64,000 nt of DNA from positions 85,951,038 to 86,015,037 of the forward strand of contig OV277856.1 of NCBI GenBank assembly GCA_922989275.2, written 5' to 3'. This stretch comes from Gari tellinella (Eukaryota; Mollusca; Bivalvia; Cardiida; Psammobiidae). Shown piece by piece: positions 35,846-46,691 of the stretch; positions within the stretch are counted from its first letter, which is position 1, and every line of letters starts with the position of its first letter. Made by a program: the position numbers and the translations under genes. The notes below the pieces were generated by a model, which was not told the origin of the DNA, did no database searches, and worked only from the letters and a program-made list of their open reading frames with translations.

Positions 35846-36021
35846 TTAACTCCTTCACCCCTGAAATTTTTAAAGGACAATTCCAATTATAAATTAAGTC
35901 TAGTACATTTTTTACTATCAAGGGTTGATTTTAACAATATATTTTAAAATGACAAGTGTAATCCTCACAGGTACACTGTTTGTAAATGATGAGTATACTG
36001 GTCGCTAGGGTTCAATGTGTA
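35846..36021. mobile_element. Hairpin-less type B MITE
   Basis: It starts TTAACTCCTTCACCCCTGAA and ends GCTAGGGTTCAATGTG. All of the usual type B flanks are present and in order, but sequence passes directly from AAAATGAC to AAGTGTAATCCTCACAGG, so exactly the central hairpin (about 75 bp) is absent. Its length (176 bp) compared with 248-251 bp for full copies fits that. Confidence 0.7.
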
Positions 36022-37254
36022 AAAATGAAGACCAAGCAACATTACTGCTCCCATACAATCCATCTTAATCACTATAAAGCATCTACATAGTCATCTACTG
36101 AGTGATTTTGCTGCATATTCAATGATGTTTATGACTTGGACATTGCAGTCAGAACCTGTGATCAGTAACAATCCAATCAAGAAGCATCGAGATCTGGCTG
36201 GCAGGCGGCTGGCTGCTCAATGCAAAATAAATCATAATCACTAATTCGTTCACCCCTGAAACTTTTAATGGACACTTCCAGCTCCCAATTCAGTATATCC
36301 AGCTAGTTATGGTTGTTTTATTCAATATATTGCAAAATGACAAACACTGTAGACCCTAATCAAAAGGCCTCTGATCTGATCCTAGCCCTCTGACCCTGAT
36401 CACAGGGCTAGGAACCCTCTGATCAGGGCAGGGCTAAAATATTCCACTTGTCCTGCATGCCTTTTTCCTCCTTTGTCTAATGTGTAGGGCAAGTGCATTT
36501 TTTGGATTTCCTTCATTGTCTTATATGCAGGAGGAGTGACAATTTCAGAATTTTGACCCCTGCAGGGTATTCACTGTTTTCCATTTTGCAATATTGTTAA
36601 AATCAACCCTTTAATGGTAAAAAATGGTATATACTTCATTGGAAATTGGAATTGTCCATTATCAATTTCAGGGGTGATGGAGTTAAGCTGCCAATTGTTT
36701 TAACTACTGTCAATTGGTGTTCTTTAAAGTGGTCACTCAGCACAGGCTTGACTACAGTGTGTAGCAGTTTCAAGATGGGATATATGATGTATCTCCGCTC
36801 CTACTATAGCATTATCTACAATAATTACTATATACAATTAACACGTGAAATATTTAAGCAAAAGTTTTACTCTATATACATATATATGGACAAGAAACTT
36901 CATTAAAATACATACATTATTTACAGACTTAAAACATTCATTTGTACAGATTAAAAATAAGCAATATTTACTTACAAAACAAACAATATCATTATTTTGA
37001 AATAAACAAGCGAAATGATATAGTAAGCAGGTAAAAGAACAATAAAGTGCTTAAAAATAAGCTCGTATAAAAAGCCCTGTTGTTAAAAAGTGTATAAATG
37101 TAAGAAAGACTAAGAACTTGAAAAAGCTGAAACACTAAATATCATCCATCTAAAGCACAAAGAAGCTTCAAAAATATTGAAAAACAATCCTGAACAAGAA
37201 CGTAGAAACAGGTAAACCATTTAAAATCAAATAACAATATGGTAAAGGTTGCTC
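36022..37254. repeat. Type B inverted dimer and AT-rich DNA
   Basis: 36241 (TTCGTTCACCCCTGAAACTT) and 36676 (reversed: TTAACTCCATCACCCCTGAA) are both left ends of type B elements facing each other, with a disordered centre of GATCAGGG / CCCTGATC blocks (36350-36460). The remainder to 37254 is AT-rich with nothing recognised. Confidence 0.5.
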
Positions 37255-37506
37255 TTAACCCTTTACCCCATAAATACGCCTTTTTACGCCTATAATTTAT
37301 TCCTCCACTGAAGAAAATAGTTCCAATTTATACAGTTGTGAATATTTAACATTACAAATAAGTTCTGCAATCTAGCAGCTGGGAGCTTAAAGCAGGCTGA
37401 AAGTAAAGCAGAATGCGCCTTGTGGCGCATTCTGCTTTACTTTTAACCTGCTTTAAGTGGTAACTTATCTCTAGTATTAGAAACAGCTTATGGGGTAATG
37501 GGTTAA
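37255..37506. mobile_element. Full type A hairpin MITE (TTAA-flanked, piggyBac-like)
   Basis: The 252-bp copy has ends TTAACCCTTTACCCCATAA and, reversed, TTAACCCATTACCCCATAA. TTAA flanks and a CCC start are the hallmark of piggyBac-type elements; assignment is by ends only since no transposase is encoded. The hairpin at 37386-37457 has tip GCGCCTTGTGGCGC and 29-base outer arms. Confidence 0.8.
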
Positions 37507-37601
37507 CCTTCTCCTCCACAGGAATGCTTAAGGACGCCCCTACCTACTCCAATACACAATTACCGTACCTCAATAGAAATAATCATTTGTGTTAAATTCA
37601 C

Positions 37602-37915
37602 CTGGCAGATAGAGCAAGATGAGAGTGGAACAGACAACTCCTATAGGAGCTTTCTGCTTTACTTTCATCTTGCTTTATCAACTTGTTCACCCCTGAAACT
37701 AACTTCAAATTGATAATGAGAGTTTCCAATAGTTGTTGGGGTCAGTTTAGTACTATATATTGCAAATGTCAAACTGTGTAGACCCAGATCAGAGAGTTGC
37801 TGTAGAAGACCTCTGTTCTGGGTCTGCATTGTTTGCATCAGACAAATGCACTCTTAACAGGTACAATGTTTGTAAGAGACAACTATATATTGTTGCTAGG
37901 GCTTAAAGATTTAAA
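37602..37915. repeat. Degenerate AAAGCA-type and type B hairpins
   Basis: A hairpin at about 37612-37680 keeps the right arm (GGAGCTTTCTGCTTTACTTT) better than the left. A type B element follows (about 37678-37912) with hairpin 37767-37838 (GTGTAGACCCAGATCAGAG ... GGTCTGCATTGTTTGC). Confidence 0.5.
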
Positions 37916-38263
37916 ACAGTCTGCACTATTCACAGTTGGATATAGGTGGTATGCCATTTTGACGAGGGAGGAAAAGGTTTAACAAGTTCATTAAAGAATG
38001 TGCTATATGTTTTTGCTACAATTCTTCTACATAATAAGCTTAAGCGTTCTAGAAAATTAATAACTGTCAATTTGAAAAGAAAACAGAAGTCACAGAACTT
38101 TTCAAATTCTTTGCAAAACAAATTCATGAGTTTTGTATCATTAACAAACCAGTGTTGACGGGGTATTTAAACTTTGATTTTATGTTCTTCCTTTTGTTCA
38201 TTTATAGCAAAGACACACAATTTTGATTTTTTTTTTTATGGAAATTTATTGATTAAACTTTAC

Positions 38264-38694
38264 TTAACACATTCAACTCTAGCCACTAGTGTACTCATCA
38301 TTAACCCTTAGCCCGCCAAATAAATTGTCGTCAAAGTGCTTCAAAATTGCTCAAAATTGCTGAAAATGTTGTCCGAGTGTCAAACAGCTTGGATCCGGAT
38401 GAGACGCCGAGTTACTCGGCGTCTCATCCGGATCCAAGCTGTTTGCATATGGAGCTATAGTCGTGAGTGGCAGGCTAAGGGTTAACAAACTGAACATCTG
38501 AATAATATATTTGTCATAGTTGCAAACAGTGTAGACCCTAATTAGTGGACTCCTACATGAGCCCTCTGATCAGGGTACATACTGTTTGTCAGTGTGCAAC
38601 ATATTGTTAAAATCAACTCTAAATAGTCAATAATGGAGTAGACTTAATTGGAAATTGGAATTGTCAGTTAAAAGTTTCAGTGGTGAACGTGTTA
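38264..38694. mobile_element. Type B MITE interrupted by a type C MITE
   Basis: The type B element reads from TTAACACATTCAACTCTAGC to AAGTTTCAGTGGTGAACGTG (reverse orientation). At the point where intact copies read ATCATTTACAAAC, this copy reads ATCATTAA, then the type C element 38301-38485, then TTAACAAAC. This is a nested insertion with duplicated TTAA. Confidence 0.8.
38301..38485. mobile_element. Type C hairpin MITE inserted in a type B MITE
   Basis: The ends TTAACCCTTAGCCCGCCA and TGGCAGGCTAAGGGTTAA mirror each other. The 65-bp hairpin 38381-38445 (CAAACAGCTTGGATCCGGAT ... tip GACGCCGAGTTACTCGGCGTC) pairs without mismatch. It is the best-preserved TTAA-type C copy seen, so probably the most recent. 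Confidence 0.85.
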
Positions 38695-38883
38695 GGAAAT
38701 AGCAAATATTTTCAGATTTTCTTCCCTAGCAGTAGTACTTGACCTTTGACCTGCATGATGTCAACAATAACAGTAATAAAAGACTATTAACGGCTAAACC
38801 AAAACAATATAGGGTAGTCAAATTTGTGCTCAAAAGCAACCACTTTGTAAAGAAGCATGGAAATCTCTATACATATGTGACTC

Positions 38884-38955
38884 CTTAGTGCAGGACATAA
38901 TTAATGCAGAAAGCTCCTGTAGGAGCTTTCTGCATTACTTTTGTCCTGCACTAAG
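38884..38955. repeat. 72-bp hairpin of the GCAGGAC type
   Basis: CTTAGTGCAGGAC at the left mirrors GTCCTGCACTAAG at the right, with tip AAGCTCCTGTAGGAGCTT. Arms pair well apart from a few bases. Related to type A hairpins but with AATGCAG in place of AAAGCAG. Confidence 0.7.
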
Positions 38956-39566
38956 CTTAAAACAAAATTCATTTTGCGTTAAAGAGATCTCTTAAAACAA
39001 GTTTTAACTTTTTATTGAAAATAGCATTAACAGCAAAAATAATAACTAAACACATGTGCAGCACTAACAGGTTTGTATACTGTCGAGTCTTGATAACTCC
39101 AATTCACTTTGGTTGAACCTACCCCTATTTCAAAGTTAAGCCTTATCATATGGACTCATCTGTTAGACAAGAGAGTAGTTAACATTGAAGCACGAGGAGT
39201 TTGTCAACAAAATATTATAACAAATGACAAACTGTACAGAACCTGATCAAAGTTCTGATCTGGGTCCACACTCCTTGTAAGGGATGGATATATCTGGGTC
39301 CAACACTACAAGTGTTAAAACATTGAACATTTTAACTTTGAAATAGAGTTAAGTTTGGACTTTAGGGAATTAAAGTTATCGAAATTCAACCCTAGAAACA
39401 TTGGTAAAATCAACTTGAACAAGTGTGAGTTATCCGGACTCGCCTGTACTAAGAGACTTTGTTGGAGCTAAAGCTCTTACTTTGAGGCCGGCTGCAAAGA
39501 TATATTGACCTTGTAAAGGAGGTGATGAAAAAACATGACTATACAGTCCAACACAGATATTTTTCA

Positions 39567-39817
39567 TATTCCATTACCCCATAAATATGCCTTATTACTC
39601 CTTTATTGTAATCCTCCATTTAAGAAAGAAATTCCAATTCATACAGTTATGAATATGTACCATAAGAAATATTTTCTATATTCTAGCAGATGTTAGCTTA
39701 AAGCAGGCTGAAAGTAAAGCAGAATGTGCCTTAAGGCACATTCTGCTTTACTTTCCACCTGCTTTAAGTAGTCACCTATTTTCAATACTAGAAACAGGTT
39801 ATGGGGTAATGGTTTAA
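39567..39817. mobile_element. Type A hairpin MITE
   Basis: The left end ATTCCATTACCCCATAAATA has lost the TTAAC match; the right end is TTATGGGGTAATGGTTTAA. The hairpin 39697-39768 has tip GTGCCTTAAGGCAC. Confidence 0.7.
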
Positions 39818-39936
39818 TCAAACTTACTTATATATTTGCAGCTGAAGTTTGATATTTTGAGCGTACATAATCTGTATTTCAGAGTTAAAATGTAGCTACC
39901 GTAATTACCCGAAGCACTGGGACAGACAGGCCTGTG

Positions 39937-40002
39937 CAAACAGTGTCGGCCCTGATCAGACTGCTCCTGAGGGAGCAGTCTGATCAGGGTCTACACTGTT
40001 TG
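39937..40002. repeat. Type B hairpin with variant tip
   Basis: The outer arms CAAACAGTGT and mirror are as in type B, while the tip is ACTGCTCCTGAGGGAGCAGT. Surrounding element ends are not clear. Confidence 0.65.
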
Positions 40003-40502
40003 TCATTCATTTTGCACCTTTTGGACAAATGACTTTGTGATAAAAGCAATTTGTTCAATTTTTAAGATAATTACAGCAGGTGTATAGGGTGGCCTAAGTT
40101 TAGGATTTTTACGGTTGTTTACATTTTAAACTTGAATTTCAGGTATATTTGACTAAATGGAACTTGAGTTAATATTATAGACTCATCTGTAGATAATTAC
40201 ATGTATATACCAGTATCAAATTTTGCCATCAAATGGGTAAACAGGCTATGTCAATCTTTTAACTAATTTTGCACTAAATTGGCAGAGTAAAGCTATTTAC
40301 CTTTAGATGAAATTACATCTTCAAAAAGAGAGTATGAAAGGTTCTGAGAGCTCTTCCAAAACAGACTATTACCTAAATTGTTGCAATTTGTTTGTATACT
40401 TCAATAGGTTATTTTTTTCTCACAGAAATTTGACCCTTTCCTCCAAAGAAAGACTACCTACTCCTCCACATATGTTCCAAAAATGAATATTCATTGAAAA
40501 TA

Positions 40503-41130
40503 TTAATCTATTACCCCAAAGTATGCCTTTTTACACCTATAATTTATTCATCCACTGAAGAAAAAAGTTCTAATTCGTACAGCCATGAATATGTTTCATA
40601 AGAATTATTTTTATGTTCTAGTAGATGGGAGCTTAAAGCAGACTGGAAGTAAAGCAGAATGTGCCTTAAGGCGCATTCTGCTTTACTTTAAATCTGCTTT
40701 AAGTGCACATCTGTCCTCATAACTAGAAACAAGCTATGAGCTTCAAGCAAGAATCAAAGTTAAGCAGAACTTTTCAAAAGCAGCTTTCTGCTTTACTCTC
40801 AACTTGCTTTAAGCAGTAGTTTGCCTGAAACACAGTTTGATAGAGTTACCAGTAGCTATAGAGGAAAGGGATATGGTTATTGATTACACTCAATCTGCAT
40901 TATTTACTCAACCTAAATTATCTCAGCACATTTGTTAGATGTCAATGCTTCATACAGACAAGAAACCTGCCAAACAGAACTCTTCAGCACTCTAAAGCTA
41001 GTAACTCAAGAATATTCTTTTCCACTCTAGTTTGGTTCCCAGCTTTTACCAGAGAGGCTGGGAGCCAAACTGAAGTGTTCAGAGACTATCATTCTCCAGT
41101 CTAAAGCCTAAGAACGTGTTGGAGTATTCT
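40503..41130. mobile_element. Type A hairpin MITE with further degenerate hairpins
   Basis: The element starts TTAATCTATTACCCC at 40503. The hairpin 40632-40703 has GTGCC opposite GGCGC, one of the few unmatched tips. A second, poorer hairpin at 40741-40815 replaces the usual right end. A short inverted pair GTTTGGTTCCCAGC / GCTGGGAGCCAAAC is at 41031-41071. Confidence 0.55.
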
Positions 41131-41141
41131 AAGGCAGGATC

Positions 41142-41341
41142 CAGAGCTCCAGATAAGGTGAGTATTTCAAAAACTGAAATCCTTATGCCTCCAACAAACC
41201 CTATTATGCAACTACTCATAAGAATTGTCGCTTTGTGGTGTTTCTAATGAGTAGACACAACGTAGAGTTTGGAGTTTGGTGGAGCTGTTAAGGAGAAAAC
41301 CATGGAAATAAGTGGTTTATGCAATCTTATCTGGAGCCCTG
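41142..41341. mobile_element. hAT-like MITE (type E) with 8-bp target duplication
   Basis: The ends CAGAGCTCCAGATAAG and, reversed, CAGGGCTCCAGATAAG are flanked by GCAGGATC on both sides (41134-41141 and 41342-41349). An exact 8-bp duplication and CAGGG ends are typical of hAT elements. The centre has the type E hairpin (ACTACTCATAAGAATTGTC ... TTCTAATGAGTAG). Confidence 0.85.
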
Positions 41342-41766
41342 GCAGGATCAACATTTATACATGTGCCCTAGGTGCAGTAGTAGAAGTACAAACAGTACAC
41401 AGCTCAACAGCATTCTGAAGAACATCAACATCAAAAAATAATAAACAGACTGGTATTCCACAAATGGTGTTAAAAATATGAAATATGTTCACTAAAACCC
41501 TGAAATCTTGAGGACCAGTCAACAGCAGCGTACATGACACTGTACAGTGAATATGCCTTAACCCAACCTCTGCTAACCATTGGGAGCCTTCTATATTATC
41601 ATTTGCACAGTTGAAATGGTATTAGGTTTGTTAATTTTTTTAATATACATGTATGTGCACTATGGCTAATCAGAGTAGTCTTTATCCAAATCTGAAATAA
41701 AGCAATACGATGTATGGACTGCATGGCATGCAACGTATTTCTGACAGAAGATGCTAATAAAATCTA

Positions 41767-42005
41767 TTAACCTTTTCCCCCATAGAAGCAACTTTAGCGC
41801 ATTTGATTTATTCCTCCACTGAAAACAAATCCACTTTATAGTCATGAACATGTACCAAAAGAAATATTTTCTGTAGCCTAGCACATGGTAGCTTAAAGCA
41901 GGGTGAAACTAAAGCAGAATATGCCTTAAGGTGCATTCTGCTTTACTTTCACCCTGCTTTAAGTGGTCATCCAAAATAGAAACAGGCTATGAGGTAAAGG
42001 ACTAA
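41767..42005. mobile_element. Type A hairpin MITE
   Basis: The left end is TTAACCTTTTCCCCCATAGA and the right end CTATGAGGTAAAGGACTAA. The hairpin 41892-41963 reads GTGAAACTAAAGCAG on the left with tip ATGCCTTAAGGTGC, which pairs imperfectly. Confidence 0.65.
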
Positions 42006-42033
42006 AGATCTGCAAAGTTTAAAAGCTGGTTGC

Positions 42034-42103
42034 TTAAACCAGACCAACAGTAAAGCAGAAATCCGCCTTATGGAAATTTCTGTCTTACCTTTAGCCTGCT
42101 TTA
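42034..42103. repeat. Degenerate AAAGCA-type hairpin
   Basis: CTTAAACCAGACCAACAGTA ... CTTTAGCCTGCTTTAA with tip TCCGCCTTATGGAAAT. Several mismatches in both arms. Confidence 0.5.
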
Positions 42104-42213
42104 AACAGTCATATATCTTAATTACATCATCTAAATGGAAATGGTTAAGCAGGCAACTTTTTAAAGGAATATCACATGTCCTTTTGTAGCGCTCTCTAGT
42201 ATTTCATCCTGCT

Positions 42214-42425
42214 TTAACCCCTTCACTGCCTCACCCAGAGTAAAATAGTTATTTGCAAACAGTTTCAATCCTGAACAGACGCCGCACAATGCGGCGTCTG
42301 ACCAGGATCCAAACTGTTTGACATAAAATTTCAATATTTCTTAAGTCCAAATACCTTAACTTTGAGAAATAAAAGCACATAAAAATTCTTTAAAAGTGAT
42401 GATGTCATGGCAGTGAAGGAGTTAA
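42214..42425. mobile_element. Type C hairpin MITE
   Basis: The ends TTAACCCCTTCACTGCC and GGCAGTGAAGGAGTTAA pair, with TTAA on both sides. The hairpin 42255-42320 has tip GACGCCGCACAATGCGGCGTC; one side has a few changes in the outer arm. Confidence 0.8.
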
Positions 42426-43056
42426 TATATTCAACAAGCCCTTTAATTTTAATGATCACTACTGTATAGCCCAAGAAAAAAAGTTAAAGCACCTGCTGTG
42501 GGGGAGTTTGCTTTTTGTACATTCGTAACTGCATGCCATCTGATAAACTTGTTTGTCCAACCCTAATACTACAGTATACAGTAGCTGCTCCTAATGGATG
42601 GCAGGGCAATGGTTGTGGCAGATACATAATAAACCAATAAAGTAGATCCACAGAAGTATGTACACATATAAACTATTGGTAGTTAGAGACAAACTATGTG
42701 CAGTAGTTAATAACAGTAGAAACAGTTTAAGACACTAAACATACCCATACTAAATGTTGCTGCCTCTTTTATCCTTCAAAATACAGACCGTTAACACTTT
42801 TTACACTGAATCAAAGTTCCCAGGTAAAATTCTAAAGTAAGTCATTCTTTAGCTTATTTCCGGAAATACTATCCAAAAGACTCAACTGTTTGGATCCTGA
42901 TAAGAAGCCATGTTACTCTGCATCTGATCTGGATCCAAACTGTTTGCAACATTCTTTAAGTCCAGTCACCATTAGCACTCTCATAAACAGAATGTTACAG
43001 TACTCATACCACTAACAAAATACAGTCAAACCTCCATCAATTGGACTCAATAAACC
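42426..43056. other. AT-rich DNA with one degenerate type C hairpin
   Basis: The hairpin at about 42885-42948 keeps the outer arms (AACTGTTTGGATCCTGAT and mirror) but the tip is scrambled. Nothing else recognised. Confidence 0.5.
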
Positions 43057-43228
43057 AATTACCCCATGACCTGTTACTAGTTTTGAAAACATGTGACCAC
43101 TTAAAGCAGGTTGAAACTTCAAAGTAAAGCAGAATGTGCCTTAAAGAGCATTCTGATTTACTTTCAACCTGCTTTAAATGGTCACATATCTACAATACTA
43201 CAAACATGCTAAGGGGTAATGGGTTTAA
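43057..43228. mobile_element. Mirror-image type A element made of two right halves
   Basis: Both flanks are the right-hand flank of type A. The left side, reversed, reads GTGGTCACATGTTTTC ... CATGGGGTAATTGG and the right side reads TGGTCACATATCTACA ... AGGGGTAATGGG. The hairpin (43100-43179) lies between them, so the usual left flank is missing altogether. Confidence 0.65.
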
Positions 43229-43455
43229 ATCATTACTCATAACAGCAAAATGTTTCCAGAGATAAAAACACAGTTTCAATTTGCATGAAATGCAGAGGAA
43301 TTAAGCTTCAATAAAAATCAAATTCATTTTATTAATTTTTTTTTTTTTATCAGTCTAAACTGTAAAAGGTTATCATTCACAAAGCTGCTCTTCTACGAAC
43401 AAACAAAATTCATTATCTTTCAATACTTTAACCAATAAAAAGAGCAGGACCATCT

Positions 43456-43707
43456 TTAACCCTTTCCCCTATAGAAGCGCCTTTAAGCGAATATGCTTTA
43501 TTTCTCCCCTGAAGAAAATAGTTCAAATTTAATCAGTCATGAATATATATTATAGAGAATATTTTCCATATTCTAGCACATGATAGCTTAAAGCAGGCTG
43601 AAAGTAAAGCAGAATGCGCCCTAGGGCGCATTCTGCTTTACTTTGAACCTGCTTTAAGTAGTCACATATCTTCAATACGAGAAATAGGCTATCAGGTAAT
43701 GGGTTAA
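43456..43707. mobile_element. Full type A hairpin MITE, 252 bp
   Basis: Flanked by TTAA at both ends. The left end is TTAACCCTTTCCCCTATAGA and the right end TATCAGGTAATGGGTTAA. The hairpin 43587-43658 has tip GCGCCCTAGGGCGC, fully matched. Confidence 0.8.
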
Positions 43708-43964
43708 ACAGTGTCTTTGTTATGTATACTATGAAAACTAAAAAGATATAGATATTGTATATTTCAACGAATCTGTATTCCAAATGAGACAAAAATTGTG
43801 GAACAAAAGTAACAGATTTTTCTGGGTTGGTGGTCCTCATTAAATACAGACAAATCTTGTGTTAAGAGTCAATTAAATAGGCATAAATAATGCAGTCTTG
43901 AAGAAAGGTGATTAGTGTTAGGCAGCCATTTGATGAAGGTGCTCAAAGATTCGTTTTAAGACAG

Positions 43965-44354
43965 ATGGTTGCTCAATAAGGCTAAGAGTAAAGCAGAAAG
44001 CTCTTTCAGGAGCTTTTTGCTTACTTTCAGTCCACTTTAAGCATTCAACAGTCAGAAATATATAAACAGTTTCACCTTTACTCCATAGCATGTTTCTAGT
44101 AATGAAAATGAGGTGACTGCTTAAAGCAGGTTGAAAGTAAAGCAAAATGCACCTGAAGAGTGTTAATGTGCAGTCTGCTTTACTTTTAGCCTGCTTATAT
44201 TACCATCTGCTAGGAGATAGAAAATATTTATTATGATGATAATGCATAATTGTATAAAATCATAATTGTATATATAAAATGGAACTATTTTCTATAATAA
44301 TGAATAAATCAAAATTAAAAGTGTAAACATTGCATTTATAGGGTGATGGGTTAA
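43965..44354. mobile_element. Degenerate hairpin and reverse-orientation type A MITE
   Basis: A hairpin with AGCTCTTTCAGGAGCT tip is at 43971-44041. A type A element in reverse orientation follows (about 44071-44354, ending GGGTGATGGGTTAA) with a decayed hairpin at 44118-44200. Confidence 0.55.
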
Positions 44355-44623
44355 GGAGAGAGAGAATTATATGAATGACCATTTAACACAAGTTTGACTG
44401 TATTTCTGAGAGTAGCTCTGACAGCTCGTCTAACTAGAAAACATTTCAAAACTTCTCCAATGCATAAGGAATATATAAACACACTTAGTGGCAAAAACAA
44501 AACTTATAACAACAAGCACTCATAATTATATCAGCACAACATTACATGGAGGAATATACATACAATGTGTTAAGCAACCATTTAAAAACTACAATATATT
44601 TGTAGTATTCATGAAAGGTGGCA

Positions 44624-44695
44624 GCTTAATGCAGGCCATAAGTCATGCAGAAGGCTCCTATAGGAGCCTTCTGCATGACTTTTGCCCTGCATTAA
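44624..44695. repeat. 72-bp hairpin of the TGCAGGCC type
   Basis: CTTAATGCAGGCCATAAGTC on the left, its mirror on the right with one or two changes, and tip AAGGCTCCTATAGGAGCCTT. Arms are of the AATGCAG class like 38884-38955. Confidence 0.7.
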
Positions 44696-44708
44696 GCATT
44701 CACCATCT

Positions 44709-44959
44709 TTAACCTTTTCCCCCCCTAACCTGTTTCTAGTTTTGAAGACAGGAGACCACTTAAAGCAGGCTGAAAGTAAAGCAAAATGCACATTAAGGCA
44801 CATTCTCTTTTATTTTCAGTTGCTTTAAGCTATAATCTGCAAAGATTTAGAAAATATTTTCTGTTGTACACTGTCTTGACGGTATGAATTGGAACTATTT
44901 TCTTCAAAAGAAGAAAAATTAAATGGGCTTAAAGGCCCTTCTATGGAGGAAAGGGTTAA
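44709..44959. mobile_element. Reverse-orientation type A hairpin MITE
   Basis: Flanked by TTAA at both sides, 251 bp. The hairpin 44759-44831 has TGCACATTAAGGCACA at the tip and decay in the right arm (TTCTCTTTTATTTTCAG). Confidence 0.65.
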
Positions 44960-45017
44960 AGATCACCATTCAGTCTGTGGTCTCTTAATTAACACATTGA
45001 CAGATTTGACGGTACAT

Positions 45018-45189
45018 ACACATTACCAGTTGACAGTCCGATACAGAGTGATGTATTTAGCTCGAGACGTTTTTGGCGGAAATAGCCGATCTGACGAGCG
45101 CCTTGGCGCGAGTCTGATCGGTTGTTTCCGCCAAAAACGCCGAGAGCTAAATGCAACACTCTGTATCGGACTGTCAACTGGTAATGTGT
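45018..45189. repeat. 172-bp long-arm palindrome
   Basis: ACACATTACCAGTTGACAGT on the left mirrors ACTGTCAACTGGTAATGTGT on the right. The arms continue through CCGATACAGAGTG, TTTTTGGCGGAAA and CGATCTGAC to a GCGCCTTGGCGC tip, with few mismatches. Open frames on both strands here read through the palindrome and are not genes. Confidence 0.8.
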
Positions 45190-45634
45190 TTATTATATGC
45201 CTTGAATACACTCCAGAAACAACTAAAAAGTTGTTTAAATAATTTTATATCCAGAACCATTAGTTATTTGAAGCAGAACAAAGAATTATTGTAGGCCACA
45301 AAGATTAACGCGGGACTTGTACCTGAACGTAAACGACGTCACGCTAAATCGAAAACGAGGTTGGAGTAAAATACAAGGTGGCTGATACAAGGTGACTGAT
45401 ACAGACTCTTGTATTTTACTCTGCAGATACACGCGAAAAAGCTCGATATCATACGAAGGCATATAATAAAGTAGAATATATAGAAATCACTTCTCATAAA
45501 ACATACACAGATAATATAGTTTCAAATTTAGCTACAACTGAGACAATGGTTTAACATGAGCACTTGTTAACAACACCTAAAACAGTGTGTACAGAGAAAA
45601 GAAATCACACTTTGTAACCAAACCGTCCACTGTA

Positions 45635-46340
45635 TCAGGGCTACAGAAAATAGAGAATAATCATGGCCAACAGTGTCTCCTTCATGTCTGCACCAAACTG
45701 TATGGGGTGACTACTTGTTAGAATTGTCTCTTAGGGACATTTCTAATGAGTAGTCACACCAGAGTTTGGTGTAGACTTGAGAATTTTACTTTTGGGAAGC
45801 CTCCCCTTACCTATCGCCATGTAGTTCTATCATTAAAGACTCCTTTATATCTGTTGAATATTGTGTAAAAATGAAATCAAGTAGAAAGTATTTATACAGT
45901 GCATTTTTTATGTCAGTTTGAATATGTATCAAAGTTCCAAATGACACTCTGTCAAAACAGGAGTTAAGCCACCATTGAAAACAAGATACATGGGAAATCT
46001 TATAGACAGTTAACAACTTATATCATTCATCCCTAAACATATCTTGAATGGACAGTTCTAGTTTCCAATGCAGTCTATAACCATTTTTACAGGTAAGGGG
46101 TGTTTTTAACAATACATGTATATTGCAAAACAGTGCAGACCCTGATCAGACAGATCCATTTAGAAGCTATGTGATTTAGGTCTTCACTGTTTGCATAAGA
46201 CAAGTTTACTCTTCACAGGAACACTGTTTGTAAAGGATGAGTATTCTCATCACTATGGTTGAAAGGATTAATGCAGGACTAAAGTACTGTATAAAATACC
46301 CTTAGTAGCTTCCTGCATTACTATTTTCCTGTATAAAGTA
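45635..46340. repeat. Degenerate type E, type B and hairpin remnants
   Basis: A decayed type E element is at about 45635-45812 (GTGACTACTTGTTAGAATTG ... TTCTAATGAGTAGTCAC). A type B element is at about 46010-46275 with hairpin 46125-46195. A degenerate AATGCAG hairpin is at 46270-46340. Confidence 0.5.
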
Positions 46341-46431
46341 TTTATCTGTCTAAAGAGTGCTTTGTTCATCTTCAGCAAATGGCAGCTTAACACAAGTTTG
46401 ACGTGTGTTGATAAAGTATTTGTATAAAATA

Positions 46432-46691
46432 TTAACCCATTATCCCATAAATAAACCTTTTTACGCCTCTTATTAATTCCTTCACAGAAGAACAAACAAG
46501 TAGTTCAAATTCATAACAGTCATAAATATGTATCATAAGAAAGATTTTCTATATCCTAACAGACAATAGCTGAAAGCAGACTGAAAGTAAAGCAGAATGT
46601 GCCTTACGGCACATTCTGCTTTACTTTCAACCTGCTTTTAAGTGACCATCTTTCTTTAAAACTGGAAACAGACTCTGGGGTAATGGGTTAA
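46432..46691. mobile_element. Type A hairpin MITE
   Basis: The ends are TTAACCCATTATCCCATAAA and TCTGGGGTAATGGGTTAA, flanked by TTAA. The hairpin 46571-46642 has tip GTGCCTTACGGCAC, matched on both arms. Confidence 0.75.

Noticed and set aside
44889..45242. 117-codon + strand open frame and two - strand partners
   Set aside because: They read through the 172-bp palindrome, so both strands give similar peptides; no gene features.
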